64,000 nucleotides of DNA, from the NCBI RefSeq assembly GCF_035046485.1, contig NC_085137.1, positions 478,479,396-478,543,395 of the forward strand, in the 5' to 3' direction. The notes below the pieces were generated by a model. It worked only from the letters and a program-made list of their open reading frames with translations. It was not told where the DNA came from and searched no databases. A program made the position numbers and the translations under genes. How positions within the stretch are numbered: the stretch's first letter is position 1; each line of letters opens with the position of its first letter. This document shows positions 22,034 through 32,905 of this stretch, one piece after another. This stretch comes from Aedes albopictus (Eukaryota; Arthropoda; Insecta; Diptera; Culicidae).

Positions 22034-22798
22034 TTAATCAGATCGAATAAAACGGTCCGGACGCCATGTTGTTTCGGTGTGCTCTTTGAATTCACGGCAG
22101 CGTATTCCTTTTGGCCAGGTTAATGAGTTCAAAGCTTTATCTCGACACCTTTTATCGATTTCAACTTTAAAAGATATAAAGTCCAGTGAAGAAGCATCTT
22201 TCCAGGTAGGTTTGAGGCAGTTGATCGCATAGATTTCATTCACACAAAGAGCATCGCTGACCATTCGTTTTACTTCATCCTCGCTAACGTCAACCGCAAT
22301 GTTCGAAAGGTAGAGTTTGAATGTTTCGTTACGTCCATCAGGACATGTGTCAGCCGTAGACATTGACACATCGGGTGCAATTTTCGTCGATGATAGTGGT
22401 GAAACATCTTTCGGAGGTGATAATAATGCATCACACGAGGCAGCATTCGATGGAACATGAAATGAAGTTTTCGATGTACCGATCGTTCCATTCAACTGAT
22501 TTACCATTTCACTCAAGTTTGCAATTTCACTTCGAATGCTATCAATCACTTTAACATCTGGAGTCTCCAACGCCCTCGCTGCATTAACGGTAGATCGGAA
22601 ACGCATATTTACCATCAAGGTTTGGCAGTCTTCGCACATCCACATAATGCTTCTATTCAGGCATGAATCAGCTTCACTTTCCGATAGTCCGACACATTTT
22701 GCATAAAATCGACGGATACTTTCGCAGAAGACTTCGCACACAACCAAGATATCTCCAGCAGATAAAACGTTTCGGCATTCACAGCATTTCGGTTCCAT
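22034..22798 (-). CDS. PHD-like retroelement ORF1 protein
   Basis: This is an intact 254-residue frame starting MEPKCCEC. Residues 5-63 carry the spacing of a PHD-type zinc finger (CCEC, CEVFC, then FYAKCVGL, then WMCEDC). The histidine normally preceding the C-x-G-L segment is replaced by Tyr, so one zinc ligand is missing. A probable coiled coil follows at about 80-110 (IDSIRSEIANLSEMVNQL). The C-terminal third (from KLYLSNIAVDVSEDEVKRM) resembles the RRM-like/basic region of ORF1 proteins of CR1/T1/Q-type mosquito retrotransposons. No ORF2 follows in the downstream 900 bases. It is either a 3'-truncated retroelement with an undamaged ORF1 or a retained gene derived from one. Confidence 0.6.
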   Translation of the reverse strand: MEPKCCECRNVLSAGDILVVCEVFCESIRRFYAKCVGLSESEADSCLNRSIMWMCEDCQTLMVNMRFRSTVNAARALETPDVKVIDSIRSEIANLSEMVNQLNGTIGTSKTSFHVPSNAASCDALLSPPKDVSPLSSTKIAPDVSMSTADTCPDGRNETFKLYLSNIAVDVSEDEVKRMVSDALCVNEIYAINCLKPTWKDASSLDFISFKVEIDKRCRDKALNSLTWPKGIRCREFKEHTETTWRPDRFIRSD

Positions 22799-23555
22799 TC
22801 TGTCGCACCCTATTTCTGAACGAGACTTCGCTATTCAATGGTAGATGGCGTGTAGCAACTATTTACACATACAGAGTCCGATGCAAATAACAACGATGAT
22901 GATGATAGCTATTGTTTTGACCAGAGTTTAAAATTTTCATTTTCAATGAGTGAAATTCAACGTGAATTTTGAAGATTCTCAACTGAGGGATCAAAATAAA
23001 ATTCATTTTGGTGAATGAATTTTTTCTGTCACTGACAATATTCACTGAGAAATAAAACTGGACCGTAACTCCCGATTATACTTCCATTAACCTCAAAACT
23101 TGTGTATAGTAGTTAATTAGAATATTAATTATGTTCTCTATTTGTCCATTAAGTCGGATTGTGCGTCTGTTAACAGAAAATGGACATTTTACGACGTGCG
23201 AAAAAAAATATTCGTGACAGAGAATTGAATGAAAAAAGAGAGGCATTCAGCTGACAATGAATGTGGCCGAACACGAATGAAAAAATGAGAATGTCAATCT
23301 TCACTTTCAATCTTCGAATTTTTTACTCTCTGGTTTTGACGAAGATTCCAGCAGAACAGATTTTTTTTAGTCAATTTCGGCACAAACAAGCAATTAACGT
23401 ATTTGACTTCAACGGGCACTGGTAATGTAGGCCGACAGTCACCAATCAATCAATCGACAAGTTCGATTCAAACGGTAAAACGCACGCAAAACGTTATTTC
23501 AATAGAGCGGTAAAACAAACACAATCGTCTAGCAAGCAGACACAGACACCATACT
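22799..23555. other. Upstream region of PHD-like ORF
   Basis: Moderate-GC sequence without a second frame. On the minus strand it could be the 5' untranslated part of the retroelement supplying the ORF. No promoter motif could be assigned with confidence. Confidence 0.35.
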
Positions 23556-24230
23556 TTGAAAGAATCCTTTGAAGAATTGGAAAATTCTTTGTAGATATTC
23601 ATTGACAAATTTCTTGAAAAATCCTCAAAAAACAATATAAAAAGGAATTTTGCTGAAATTGCTGAGAGAATTTTGGGACTAATTCCTCAAGTATCATCTA
23701 AGAAATCTTGGAGATACTCCTGGAGAAAAAGTTCCAGAATAATCTCTTGAGAACTTTCAACAGTTAATTGGCTGAGAGGCTCCCGGATTATATGGAGTAA
23801 CACCTGAAGGAATCTCTGAAGAAATTCCAACAATAATTTCTGCAAGAGCTAATAAAATGTCTGGATTTCTAAAGGAAAACTCTTTTGGTATTTACTAAAT
23901 CTGCTGAATTTCTGGAGAAACTCCTCGTAGATAGTTCCCAATTGAAACTTTTGAGTTTTTTTTAATGCTGAAGAAGATCTTAGGTAAGTTTCTGAAGAAA
24001 TTCCTGCAAAAATCTCGTGAGGAATCTCTGGAGCAATATGCACATGGACATGAATACATTCTACAGGGATAGGTACTTGGAGAATTTTTTGGAGTAATAC
24101 TTGCTGCAATCATTCTAAAAAATATTTCAAAAATCTTTCTTCCATCAAAAATTTGATGATAAATCCTGGAAAAACCCCTATAGAAAATTCTCGTAGTGTG
24201 GGTGTGAATTCTGATGATCAATATCTCTTG
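23556..24230. repeat. Decayed short-period repeat
   Basis: GAATTTCTGGAG/AATTCCTGC-type imperfect repeats. The 133- and 86-codon minus-strand frames lie in it and are compositional. Confidence 0.55.
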
Positions 24231-24282
24231 AAACATAAACCACACTCTACTTCCCACCTTCTTTTGATGGGACCTCCTAGTC

Positions 24283-24443
24283 ACTGGCGTAGACACGGGA
24301 GGGGGGAGTTTTAGGGTTAACCCCTCCCTCCCAGAACCAGAATTTGCGGAACAAACTTTCAGTGAATAACGATTTCTGGCGAAAAATCTTTTCGGCTGCG
24401 CCGCTATTTTGACACTACGACTAAAATCGAATGTATATTAGCG
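24283..24443. mobile_element. Fragment of CAGTGGCGTAGCC-type element
   Basis: The stretch begins CTGGCGTAGACACGG, has a G-run and CCTCCC, and shares CGGCTGCGCCGCTATTTTG with the complete 240-bp element at 33332-33571. The opposite end is not found here, so the copy is truncated. Confidence 0.5.
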
Positions 24444-25085
24444 AGGGTCATCGGGAGATCAAAGCTTTTTTGGTTCCGTTTCGGGTCCTGAGTATCTGTG
24501 CAAAATTTGATCATGATCAGTTGCGTCTACACTTTACGCATTGCAATTGAAATTTGTATGGGATTTTGTATGGGAAAACATACTTTTTTGCATTTTTGTC
24601 ATAAGTTGAAAAAGTTTACCCGAAACTTTTTAACTGATACTGTTAAATGAAAGCCTATGATGTTCTAAAAAACTTTGTCGAAGACCGCAAAGCGATCCGA
24701 TGCTTGTGAAAATAGTTATCACCATCGAACCGCATGCATGTGTTTATGTTTTAACATGCGAAGGAATAACAATAGCAACAAAATTATGCTGTTTCGTCAA
24801 GCAATGCCAACGCTATAACTGTTTTCATAAGCATCAGATCACTTCGTGTCCTTCGACAAAGTTTTCCAGGGCACCCTAGGCTATGTTTTCACATTATCGA
24901 TTACATGGTCTTAGAAAAATTCGAACTTGTCATGAGAGAAATGCAAAAAAGTGTGTTTTCCCATGTAAAATCACATATAAACTTCAAACGCATTGCGCAA
25001 AACGTAGACATAACCTATCGTGCCCAAATTTTGCACACTTATTTGGGTCCCGAAATGGGATCAAAAAAGCTTTGATCTGATGGGG
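24444..25085. mobile_element. Foldback element related to 3878-4626
   Basis: Long inverted arms: AGATCAAAGCTTTTTTGG on the left and CAAAAAAGCTTTGATCT on the right, with internal GAAGACCGCAAAGCGATCC answered by GATCACTTCGTGTCCTTCG. The arms meet near 24750. Confidence 0.7.
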
Positions 25086-25104
25086 TGCCATTGATTTTTT
25101 TTTT

Positions 25105-26316
25105 CGGCGTTAAGTCAGAGAGGACCATGTGTCTTTTATTTAATTTCTAGAAAGACGACTTTAAAGTTTGCAACTCTATAAGTTTTGAGATTTTCAACAA
25201 ATGTTCTTGATTTTTTGCCATAAATCTTAATTACTATCCATTGCAGCATCGCTCTGTATTGATCACAAAAAAACGTAAAAAAAAGCTTGAAACCGTGAAA
25301 TTGCTAAGTAATTGGTTGTACTTAGTCCACTCTGACTGAACGGTTTTTGGAAAATCTTCAACCAACTACAGTTCACACTCAAGTTTTAACATATTTGATG
25401 AAAAAATAATGCACAAGTAGGACAACAGTTAATAGAAGTAGTGTATAATGTGAGCAGAAAGTTTGAAATTTGAAATTTTTGTTATTACACTGTTGATTAC
25501 CATTTTCAATTTTTATGTTCAGCCAGAGTGGACCAAGTACAACAGTTCAATATCACATGAAGGGTAGTCAATTAATGAGCTATTTAAGAATTCTTAACTT
25601 GAACATTTAATAGCTAACAACTTTTGAATGTATTTTCATAGTTCGGTACGTTTTTGAAATATTGTAGTTACACAGTTCATCATAATGTATTCAGAGGACT
25701 GGCATTTTTCAAAAATTCGTTCAGACAGAGTGAACCAAGTACACTATTCTTAAATAATCGGTAAAATCAATTTCTTCATGAAACGGGTATTGGTACATTC
25801 CAATATGATGCCCAACAGCTACTAAACAAACATATTTTGATTTGGAAAGGATTACGAAGAATAGGGTAATTTCAACTTTTTATCTTAGAGACACATGGTC
25901 CACTCTGTCTGCACGCGAAATGCCACAATATGCTTTAACACGATGATCTGTAAAATACGATATTGACCATAATAAAATGGAATTTCACGTGATTTCTTGA
26001 TTAATATTCATCAGAAAATACGTTAGGGAGTCATACGATTTAGAAACGTATCACATTTTGATGATAAACTGGATTTTAACCAATACACATTTTTTCAACT
26101 CTCTTGACAACAAGCATATGGTCCACTCTGACTGCACACTATTATCGATTTTTGCAGTTCAATCAAAAGAAAATTGTGATATAACTCTCGTTAATTGTAA
26201 CATTATGAAAATTGGGTGAATGTTCCAAGTAGCTTAAGTAATTCTTAATCAAATGCCCTAAAAATCAAATTTTCGTCAATTTTGTTACTTGGTCCCCTCT
26301 GACTTAACGCCGACCA
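25105..26316. mobile_element. Element with seven GTCAGAGTGGACCAAGT motifs
   Basis: The terminal motif of the 9331-9592 element occurs seven times, near 25114, 25321, 25517, 25718, 25893, 26117 and 26288. Spacings are about 170-225 bases and orientations +,-,+,+,-,-,-. The outermost copies include the CGGCGTTAAG end (left) and CTTAACGCCGACCA end (right). The sequence between motifs is AT-rich and not obviously repeated. No coding frame was found. Confidence 0.6.
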
Positions 26317-26329
26317 TATGAAGGATGAC

Positions 26330-26864
26330 CAACTCAACAACAAAACAGGTATCATAGTTCCTTTTCCTTTGATTCGAAGCAAATTGAGCTAGTAATTTTC
26401 TGCTTCGAAAGCCGCCCCTTTCATGTGGAAAACTAGAAGGTGGTAGAAGATGTTGCTCTTTCTACTAAAAGCATCAATATGATGCCACATATCTGATTTG
26501 TTGTTAAAACGTTTGCATTAACTCTAAATCTCTCCATGCTTCTTTTTATGCGTTTTTGTTCATGAGAGCACTATTGCAAGTTTTATTTTTGTGTTAAATG
26601 TACTATTTGGACTTGTAAACTTTTCCCCAAATTTAATGCACATTTATAGTGCTCTAGATTAATAGAGCACTATGAGATCTTAGCAAGCTGGGTTTTGATG
26701 GCCTACTTTCAGGTCATGTCGGGCAAAAGTCAATTATCAGATGTAGGAATCGTTCCCTAACAGGGACATCAAAATGTAAACGTCTCCTAATGAAACCCGA
26801 GTCAGATTTTACCTGTCCCAGTTCTTTTGAGTATCTCCTGTATGTTCAGTGTTTTATTTGTACA
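26330..26864. other. No gene seen
   Basis: Unassigned sequence. The part near 26340-26440 resembles 28740-28870 (shared CTAGTAATTTTCT and a nearby CAAATTG), so it is probably an old dispersed repeat. Confidence 0.35.
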
Positions 26865-26866
26865 TA

Positions 26867-28112
26867 CACTCCCGATCAAAAAATTTGGGTTCACCCCTCA
26901 AAAACATATAATTTTTTGGGCCCATATCTCCGCCAATGTGCGTCCAATTTCAAAACCCTAGGTTTCATTCAAAAGATAATAAGTCAAAGAAACTTTGAAC
27001 ATGATTTAAAAGAAACTTTTTCGAAAAATTGTGTATGTAAACTTAACCCAAAGTTGCCAAATTTTCTAAAAAATGAATGTAAAGTTACGGCAGTGTCGCT
27101 GGAAATTGGGTAGACCAAATTTTAAGATAAGAGTGGTAATATAACCCAATTTCTATTAGCTTTCAACTGCTTTTTACAGAACTTAGCTAAAAAATCTAGA
27201 AAAAAAGTTATTAAGTAAATTAATTCTTCATGACATCGACCAAAAGTTTGGGGTCACCCCTCAATATGATGTACAGGTACGGAACATACCTGTATCAGCC
27301 AAAAGTTTGGGGTCACTTTCGTAAAACATGGAAAAGTAATTTGATGATATCTTCGTCATCTATAGTTCAATTTTAATTCTTTTTGGCTCATTTCAAAGAT
27401 AATTCACTGAATTTACGTTTGATGTCTTTAACTTAACGTATTAAACGATTTTTGTATATTAAAATGTTACGTAAAGTTAACACATTTCACCACATTTAAA
27501 AAATGAGGCAACTTTACGTTAAGTTTTAGTATGTAAATTTCAATAAATATGTGTGGTTCAATGTCTATGCAATGATGAATGATCATTATGTTTCAAATAA
27601 GCCAAGAAGAATTAAAATTGAATGAAAGATGACAAACATATCGACAAATCACTTTTCCATGTTTTACGATAGTGACCCCAAACTTTTGGCCGATACATCA
27701 TTTTGAGGGGTGACCCCAAACTTTTGGTCGATGACATCAAGGATTAATTTACTAAAAAACTTTTTTTTTCTAGATTTTTAAGCTAAGTTCTGTAAAAAGC
27801 AGTTGAAAGCTAATAGAAATTGGGTTATATTACCACTCTCATCTTAAAATTTGGTCGACCCAATTTCCAGCGACACTGCCGTAAGTTTATATTCATTTTT
27901 TAGAAAATTTGGCAACTTTGGGTTAAGTTTACATACAATTTTTTTTTTTTTTTTTGAAAAAGTTCCTTTTAAATCATGTTCAAAGTTTGTTTGACTTATC
28001 ATCTTTTGAATGAGACCTATGGTTTTGAAATCGGACGCAAATTGACGAAGATATGAGCCTAAAAAAATGACATGTTTTTGAGGGGGTGACCCCAAACTTT
28101 TGATCGGGAGTG
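26867..28112. mobile_element. Foldback element with TA duplication, 1246 bp
   Basis: Ends CACTCCCGATCAAAA and TTTTGATCGGGAGTG are perfect inverted repeats, each flanked by TA (26865-26866 and 28113-28114). The arms stay paired almost to the centre. The subterminal motif (AAAAGTTTGGGGTCACCCCT) recurs inside each arm near 27241 and 27299, and in inverse near 27670 and 27716. The 107-codon plus frame (26790-27113) and the 123-codon minus frame (27844-28215) encode the same peptide style because they are the two arms. TA duplication suggests a Tc1/mariner-type mobiliser. Confidence 0.85.
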
Positions 28113-28149
28113 TATGTGTTGTCCTATTTCGATGGTAGTCCTTTAATCT

Positions 28150-28356
28150 TAAATAGGGGAAATTACCTATTCTCGGCCGTTTTGTTCTCTTCGTCTTTGG
28201 GGTTTTTTTTGACACCTATTGAACTCAGATTTGGTCCCAAATCTTTCCCAACTAAGCTGAGTTATATGGCCAACTTTCAGGTAATTTGGCTGACAAAAAA
28301 CCCCCATGACGAAGAGAACAAACCTGCCGATAATACCCATTGTCACCCTATTTGAA
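28150..28356. mobile_element. Palindromic MITE, about 205 bp
   Basis: TTTGTTCTCTTCGTC on the left (as TTTTGTTCTCTTCGTCTTTGG) pairs with GACGAAGAGAACAAACC on the right. Outer ends TAGGGGAAATTACC and CCCTA also pair loosely. Confidence 0.6.
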
Positions 28357-28379
28357 AACGATCGGGTTTTACGTAACTT

Positions 28380-28496
28380 TCTTGTGGATCTGGCCTAGCC
28401 GCAGAAGTTGTTCATACATCATATTCTCAGGTTCAGCTTCTAAAATGAACTGAAGATGGTTGAATTTAGATATGTCGAAACGACATTTTCAGCACT
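28380..28496 (+). repeat. End of a 36236-39970-type element
   Basis: The stretch matches the right terminal inverted repeat of the satellite-bearing element: ATATTCTCAGGTTCAGCTTC, GGTTGAATTTAGATATGTCG, then ACATTTTCAGCACTGG. It has no insertion at the position where the copy near 39095 carries an 848-bp foldback element. Confidence 0.65.
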
Positions 28497-29122
28497 GGTT
28501 GTCCTATTTTATTACGCCTTTATAATGTTCCACTATAACTTGTTTCGTTATATTTTAATGTATATTTGTAGTGTTTCATTATTATCGTAAAAGCACACCA
28601 ATTCGCATCGTCAACATCTTTTGAAACTTAAGCATTATTTCCTAGCTTCCGCCTTCTTTTAATGACGCCTCTGAGTGAATCACATGAGAGCTTTTGCTTT
28701 ATTAGTCCCAATTGTACCTCTAGGTTCTTTTCGACATTTTTTGCAAAAATGTTTGTACCCCCATACGAAAAGTTGATAATATTTCCCTTACCTTCGATTT
28801 TCTTTTTATTTTTGTTCCAAACAAATTGTGCTAGTAATTTTCTCCTCCGGATTCCCCTATCTTGGACGTTTACGTTTATGCTTTGCCTACCCACTTCTAG
28901 TCGTGTTCGTACTTTAACTTTGTAGATTTGTTACCTACGAAAATATACAGTGTATCAAACAAATGTCCGTACAGTAATTTCTTGGTGAAAATAATTTTTC
29001 ATTAAAATGTTTATAACTTTTTTATTGCAGGAATAACTTTCTAGCCCTTACCTGCTATAGCCCGGCAGGGCGGCTCGGAGCAGGGTACTTCCAATAAACT
29101 TTGGATTTCGGATGGGTGATAA

Positions 29123-29784
29123 CACAGCGTAACAAAAATTTACTTTTTGTCTGTCTCAAGAGCAAACTTATGTGTCTCCGAAGGATTTTGGGCCGCTGAA
29201 TCCGAATCCGGGCTCAGATTTGCTCTAACACGTCACAATTTTGAGCTATACCTCAATTTATAGGGCAAAATATGCGATTTTGGGCTTTTTTGACAGCAAC
29301 TCATTAAGCAAGGAAATATTTTTTTAAGCAATCAAAAGGTTAATTGGTCAATTAAAATCTAAATTAACGACTCATGCAAAATATTTCGTTTTACCTAATC
29401 AAATTTGATGGTTTTAAGCGATTTATGTTAGGTACGATATTTCCCATACAAGTCACCCTCCAAAAGTTGCATGCAAGTTTTCATACTAACTTTAAATGCT
29501 AAAATCTATCAAATTTGATTAGGTTAAACGAAATATTTTGCATGAGTCGTTAATTTAGATGTTAATTGACCAATTAACGTTTTGATTGCTTAATAAAAAT
29601 ATTTCCTTGCTTAATGGCCTGCTGTCAAAAAAGCCCAAAATCGCATATTTTGCCCTATAAATTGAGGTATAGCTCAAAATTGTGACGTGTTAGAGCAAAT
29701 CTGAGCCCGGATTCGGATTCAGCGGCCCAAAATCCTTCGGAGACACATAAGTTTGCTCTTGAGACAAAAAAATGTTGCGCTGTG
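29123..29784. mobile_element. Foldback element, 662 bp
   Basis: Ends CACAGCGTAACA and TGTTGCGCTGTG are inverted, flanked by TAA on both sides (29120-29122 and 29785-29787). Long arms pair, for example CTGAATCCGAATCCGGGCTC with GAGCCCGGATTCGGATTCAG, meeting near 29455. Confidence 0.8.
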
Positions 29785-30471
29785 TAATTGGAAAAAGGAA
29801 GAAATATTTCAATTTTAAACTTCTATTCTACTTCTGACCTTATTTTCTCCTCCTCGCTACGTCACTGGTCACTGGCTCGTCGACACTCGTTGGGGCCCTT
29901 TCAGCACGGTGGTGGCGTTCGCTCCCGCACGGGAGATGCGGAGCTTCCTCGTCCTTCTTCTTCTTCCACTTCTGCTTCTTCACCTTCCTCTTCTTCGGGT
30001 TGGGCTAATTCGCCGCTGAAGCGACGGTCCTTGGCTTTTGGCTAGGGGGAGGAGATAAACTCCTTTGTCGGACCCCCCCTAGCGACGCTGGTGGTATTCA
30101 CCGTACTACCCACTCGCCGTGGATAGTACCGGCAGAAACCGCAGTTTCTTACCTTGGTTGGTACGCCCCTTTGTACCAACCAACTTCGTCCTTCTTGACT
30201 GTTAACTGGGGAGGCGAGATACTCAATTGGCTGAGCCTCCACAGTAAGGACGGTGGGTATTTTCTGGGTCCTTGGTGGTTAGCCGCGGGAAGCGAAAAGA
30301 TCCTTGTTGATTAGCTTCCCAATAGCGGCGACCCAATACCCGTTCACTGCACTGTTTTCGACCGCGGGACGGCGCGCTTTCCGGGGAACTTTCAGGCACC
30401 AGTCACTCCCGGCGACCTGGGGACAACCTTCCAGGTATCACTCACTCGAATTTCACGCAAACGGTGCTCAC

Positions 30472-30891
30472 CAGTGAATCAAAATTCAACCATCGCGCAA
30501 CAATAATGACAATGTCGCAACCTGTATTTGTTGCGACAAACAAACCCATGCGACATAAGTTTGTCCCAACTTGAAAATAATGGGATTAACATCGTACACC
30601 ACTAGTTAAGAGATTTTTGAGCCTTGCATTGCGATTTTCGAACGGTAACTTCGAGTCGGTAAACACTGCAACTCTGGTGATGCTCTATCATCAAACAGTT
30701 TCGACTTTGGGTTAGCAATAATTGATTATTCACGAGTTGAAAAGTACGCAACAAATTCAGCTTCCGTTTTGTCTGCAACAAAAAATTTCGAGATCATGTC
30801 ATTATCTGTTACCAGTAGGGATAAAGAGTAATCGTCGCACCTTCTTTGTTGCTTGTTTTGTGCCTTTTTTGTCTGACAATTCTCTTCACTG
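30472..30891. mobile_element. hAT-like non-autonomous element, 420 bp
   Basis: CAGTGAATC at the left end and CTTCACTG at the right end are inverted, with a perfect 8-bp duplication GTGCTCAC (30464-30471 and 30892-30899). It shares the core TGTCATTATCTGTTA and CCTTCTTTGTTGC with the 1143-1561 and 43790-44207 copies but is otherwise strongly diverged. Confidence 0.75.
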
Positions 30892-32211
30892 GTGCTCACT
30901 GAATAGCGGAGTCGAAATTCGCGCCCGGGCTCTTTCACAGTACAAAACGATCTGCCTTTTTTCAAAATGTCATCCTCCGTCCAAAATATCGCACACCACC
31001 TTGCCGCCATCTCCTACCACCGTGCTCGACTTGTTATGCTGTTATGTTGCGCCGCTTTCTTTGCAACGGAGGAGAATGGGACCTAACTTCATTTAAAAAC
31101 CTATCTAAATCTAAACTATAATTTACTACCTAACATATTAAAATGGAAAAACCTAACACCAAATAAAATCAAACATGAAATAAACAAATTAAAATAAATT
31201 GTTCATCACGTCAGTGGTGGTGTATGTTGCCAATTCAAAACAAAAACATTACTCTGAGTATCAACAACGGACTATATACAAACTACTCAGAGTACACGCA
31301 GTGACGAAACTAGACAAACTGGGTTAATTGTAACACGCAGGTTACATATACGTCAATCAAAAACGCTGAAATTTTGACCAATTATAACCTATATATTAAA
31401 GCTCCATTGGTAAAATTTTGAGCGAGATCGAATAAGTTTTCTGAAAGTTTCAGTAAAACTCATAAGATTTTTGAACACATTTTCAAAACATTATATCTCA
31501 ATATGAACTTGATGAAACTTTTTCAATTTTTTTTGTATTACAGCTTATACCTAAGGCTTTCATATGCAGCTTCGTTTGAAGTTTTATATACACTACAAAA
31601 AATATGAAAAATCTGAATATTCTCAGAGTGTCATTTGGAAATTTATCATATTTTGATCAATAAAAGTGCCAAGTGTTTTAAACTTTTTTAAACTCTCTTA
31701 ATGTAATATTTTTATACAGGACCTACTAAACTACATATGAAGAGTAGGTCCTATGGATTTTTCGTTCAGTCAATGCACTTTTATTGGTGGAAAACGTTTG
31801 GCAGATTATATGTGCAAAATATAGTAAATTTTTAAACATCGTCAGCTACATAAGCACATTTTTCATATTTTTAGTAGTAAATATAAAACCTCAAACATAG
31901 CTGCATGTGAAAGCCTTAGGTTTAACATGTAACACATAAAAAAATGAAAAAAAAAATCATCGAGTACATATTGAGATATAATGTTTTAAAAATGTGTTCA
32001 AAAATTTTATAAGTTTTACTAAAAGTTCTATAACTTTCAGAAAACTTATTCGATCTCGCTCAAAATTTTATCAATGGAGCTTTAATATTTGGGTCATGAT
32101 TGGTCAAAATTTCAGCGGTTTTGATTGACGCATAAAAAAGTTAAAAACATTTGAATGAAAAATTATTTTGACAAAAAATTTGCTGTACGGACAGTTGTTT
32201 GATACACTGTA

Positions 32212-32897
32212 CCTGAATTGCAATACTATAAAATAGTGATCGCCAGTGAATTTCAGTGGCAGAAACAAAAAGGAATTAGTCAAAGTTTATGTCCATCGGT
32301 ACTTTTTGGCTTGATCAGCTGATTAAGATCAGCCAGCTATGATCAGGAGCTTGCGGTGGGGGCAAAGCTGCTGATTCTGATATGTTTTCTCTCTTTGTAT
32401 ATTTTTGGTTGAGAGGGGGCTTTTCAATATACAGTACTGTATATTCCTGCATTAGTTGTGGCTAACGAAGCCCTTTTAATCAGTTGACAAATGGAACAGA
32501 CTACCGGGCGTTTGGGTATTTCGGGTTATTATACACATGTAGCAACAACGATGGACGGAACAGCATCATCTGCAGAACCAATTCGACGCGAAGAACAATA
32601 GGCGCTACGGAGACCAATGCAGTAATTTTCTCACCATGGTAATGTTAGCATTTTGGTTGTTATTCATGTACAAGGAATGTAAATAATAAAGATCTACCCA
32701 GACTTCAACAGAAAAAAAATGCTTTAATGAATTGATCATTTACGGAGAAAATATCACAACCAATTATTTTTGCTAACCAAGTTGCAACTATAGTGTTCGC
32801 TAACAAATCAAAAAGTCTGATCTGAATGTAATCATTCACCCCACATATTTGACAGAATGGTAATTTTCCGTGAATTTTTGAAATTTCAAATACATGT
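32212..32897. other. No gene recognised
   Basis: The left end continues the dispersed repeat that was split by the 28948 element (match to 35150-35230). The rest is unassigned. Confidence 0.4.
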
Positions 32898-32905
32898 AAT
32901 ACTGC

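Larger units (their letters stand above)
29036..31348. mobile_element. Nested insertion of unknown class
   Basis: Compared with the right arm of the enclosing foldback element, this stretch is extra. GCAGG occurs at both edges (near 29031 and 31338) and may be a 5-bp target duplication. Without its two nested MITEs (29123-29784 and 30472-30891) it would be about 1.2 kb. It includes a GC-rich region with a CTT-rich run near 29955-29998 and an AT-rich right end. No protein domain was recognised; a solo LTR is possible but TG...CA ends are not seen. Confidence 0.4.
28948..32209. mobile_element. Foldback element with TA duplication, 3262 bp
   Basis: Ends CAGTGTATCAAACAAATG and its near complement (AACTGTTTGATACACTG type) are flanked by TA (28946-28947 and 32210-32211). 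The inner arms pair (GAGCGAGATCGAATAAG with CTTATTCGATCTCGCTC), the two arms meeting near 31700. The left arm is itself interrupted by about 2.3 kb of nested DNA (29036-31348). A paralogous sequence at 35150-35300 lacks the insertion and carries a single TA at the same place, confirming the boundaries. Confidence 0.85.

Noticed and set aside
26790..28215. Two frames (107 and 123 codons) on opposite strands encoding similar peptides
   Set aside because: They are the two arms of one foldback element, and similarity is due to the palindrome.
29788..30045. A Ser-rich 85-codon plus-strand frame
   Set aside because: The Ser run comes from a CTT-rich stretch (TCTTCTTCTTCC). There is no other support.
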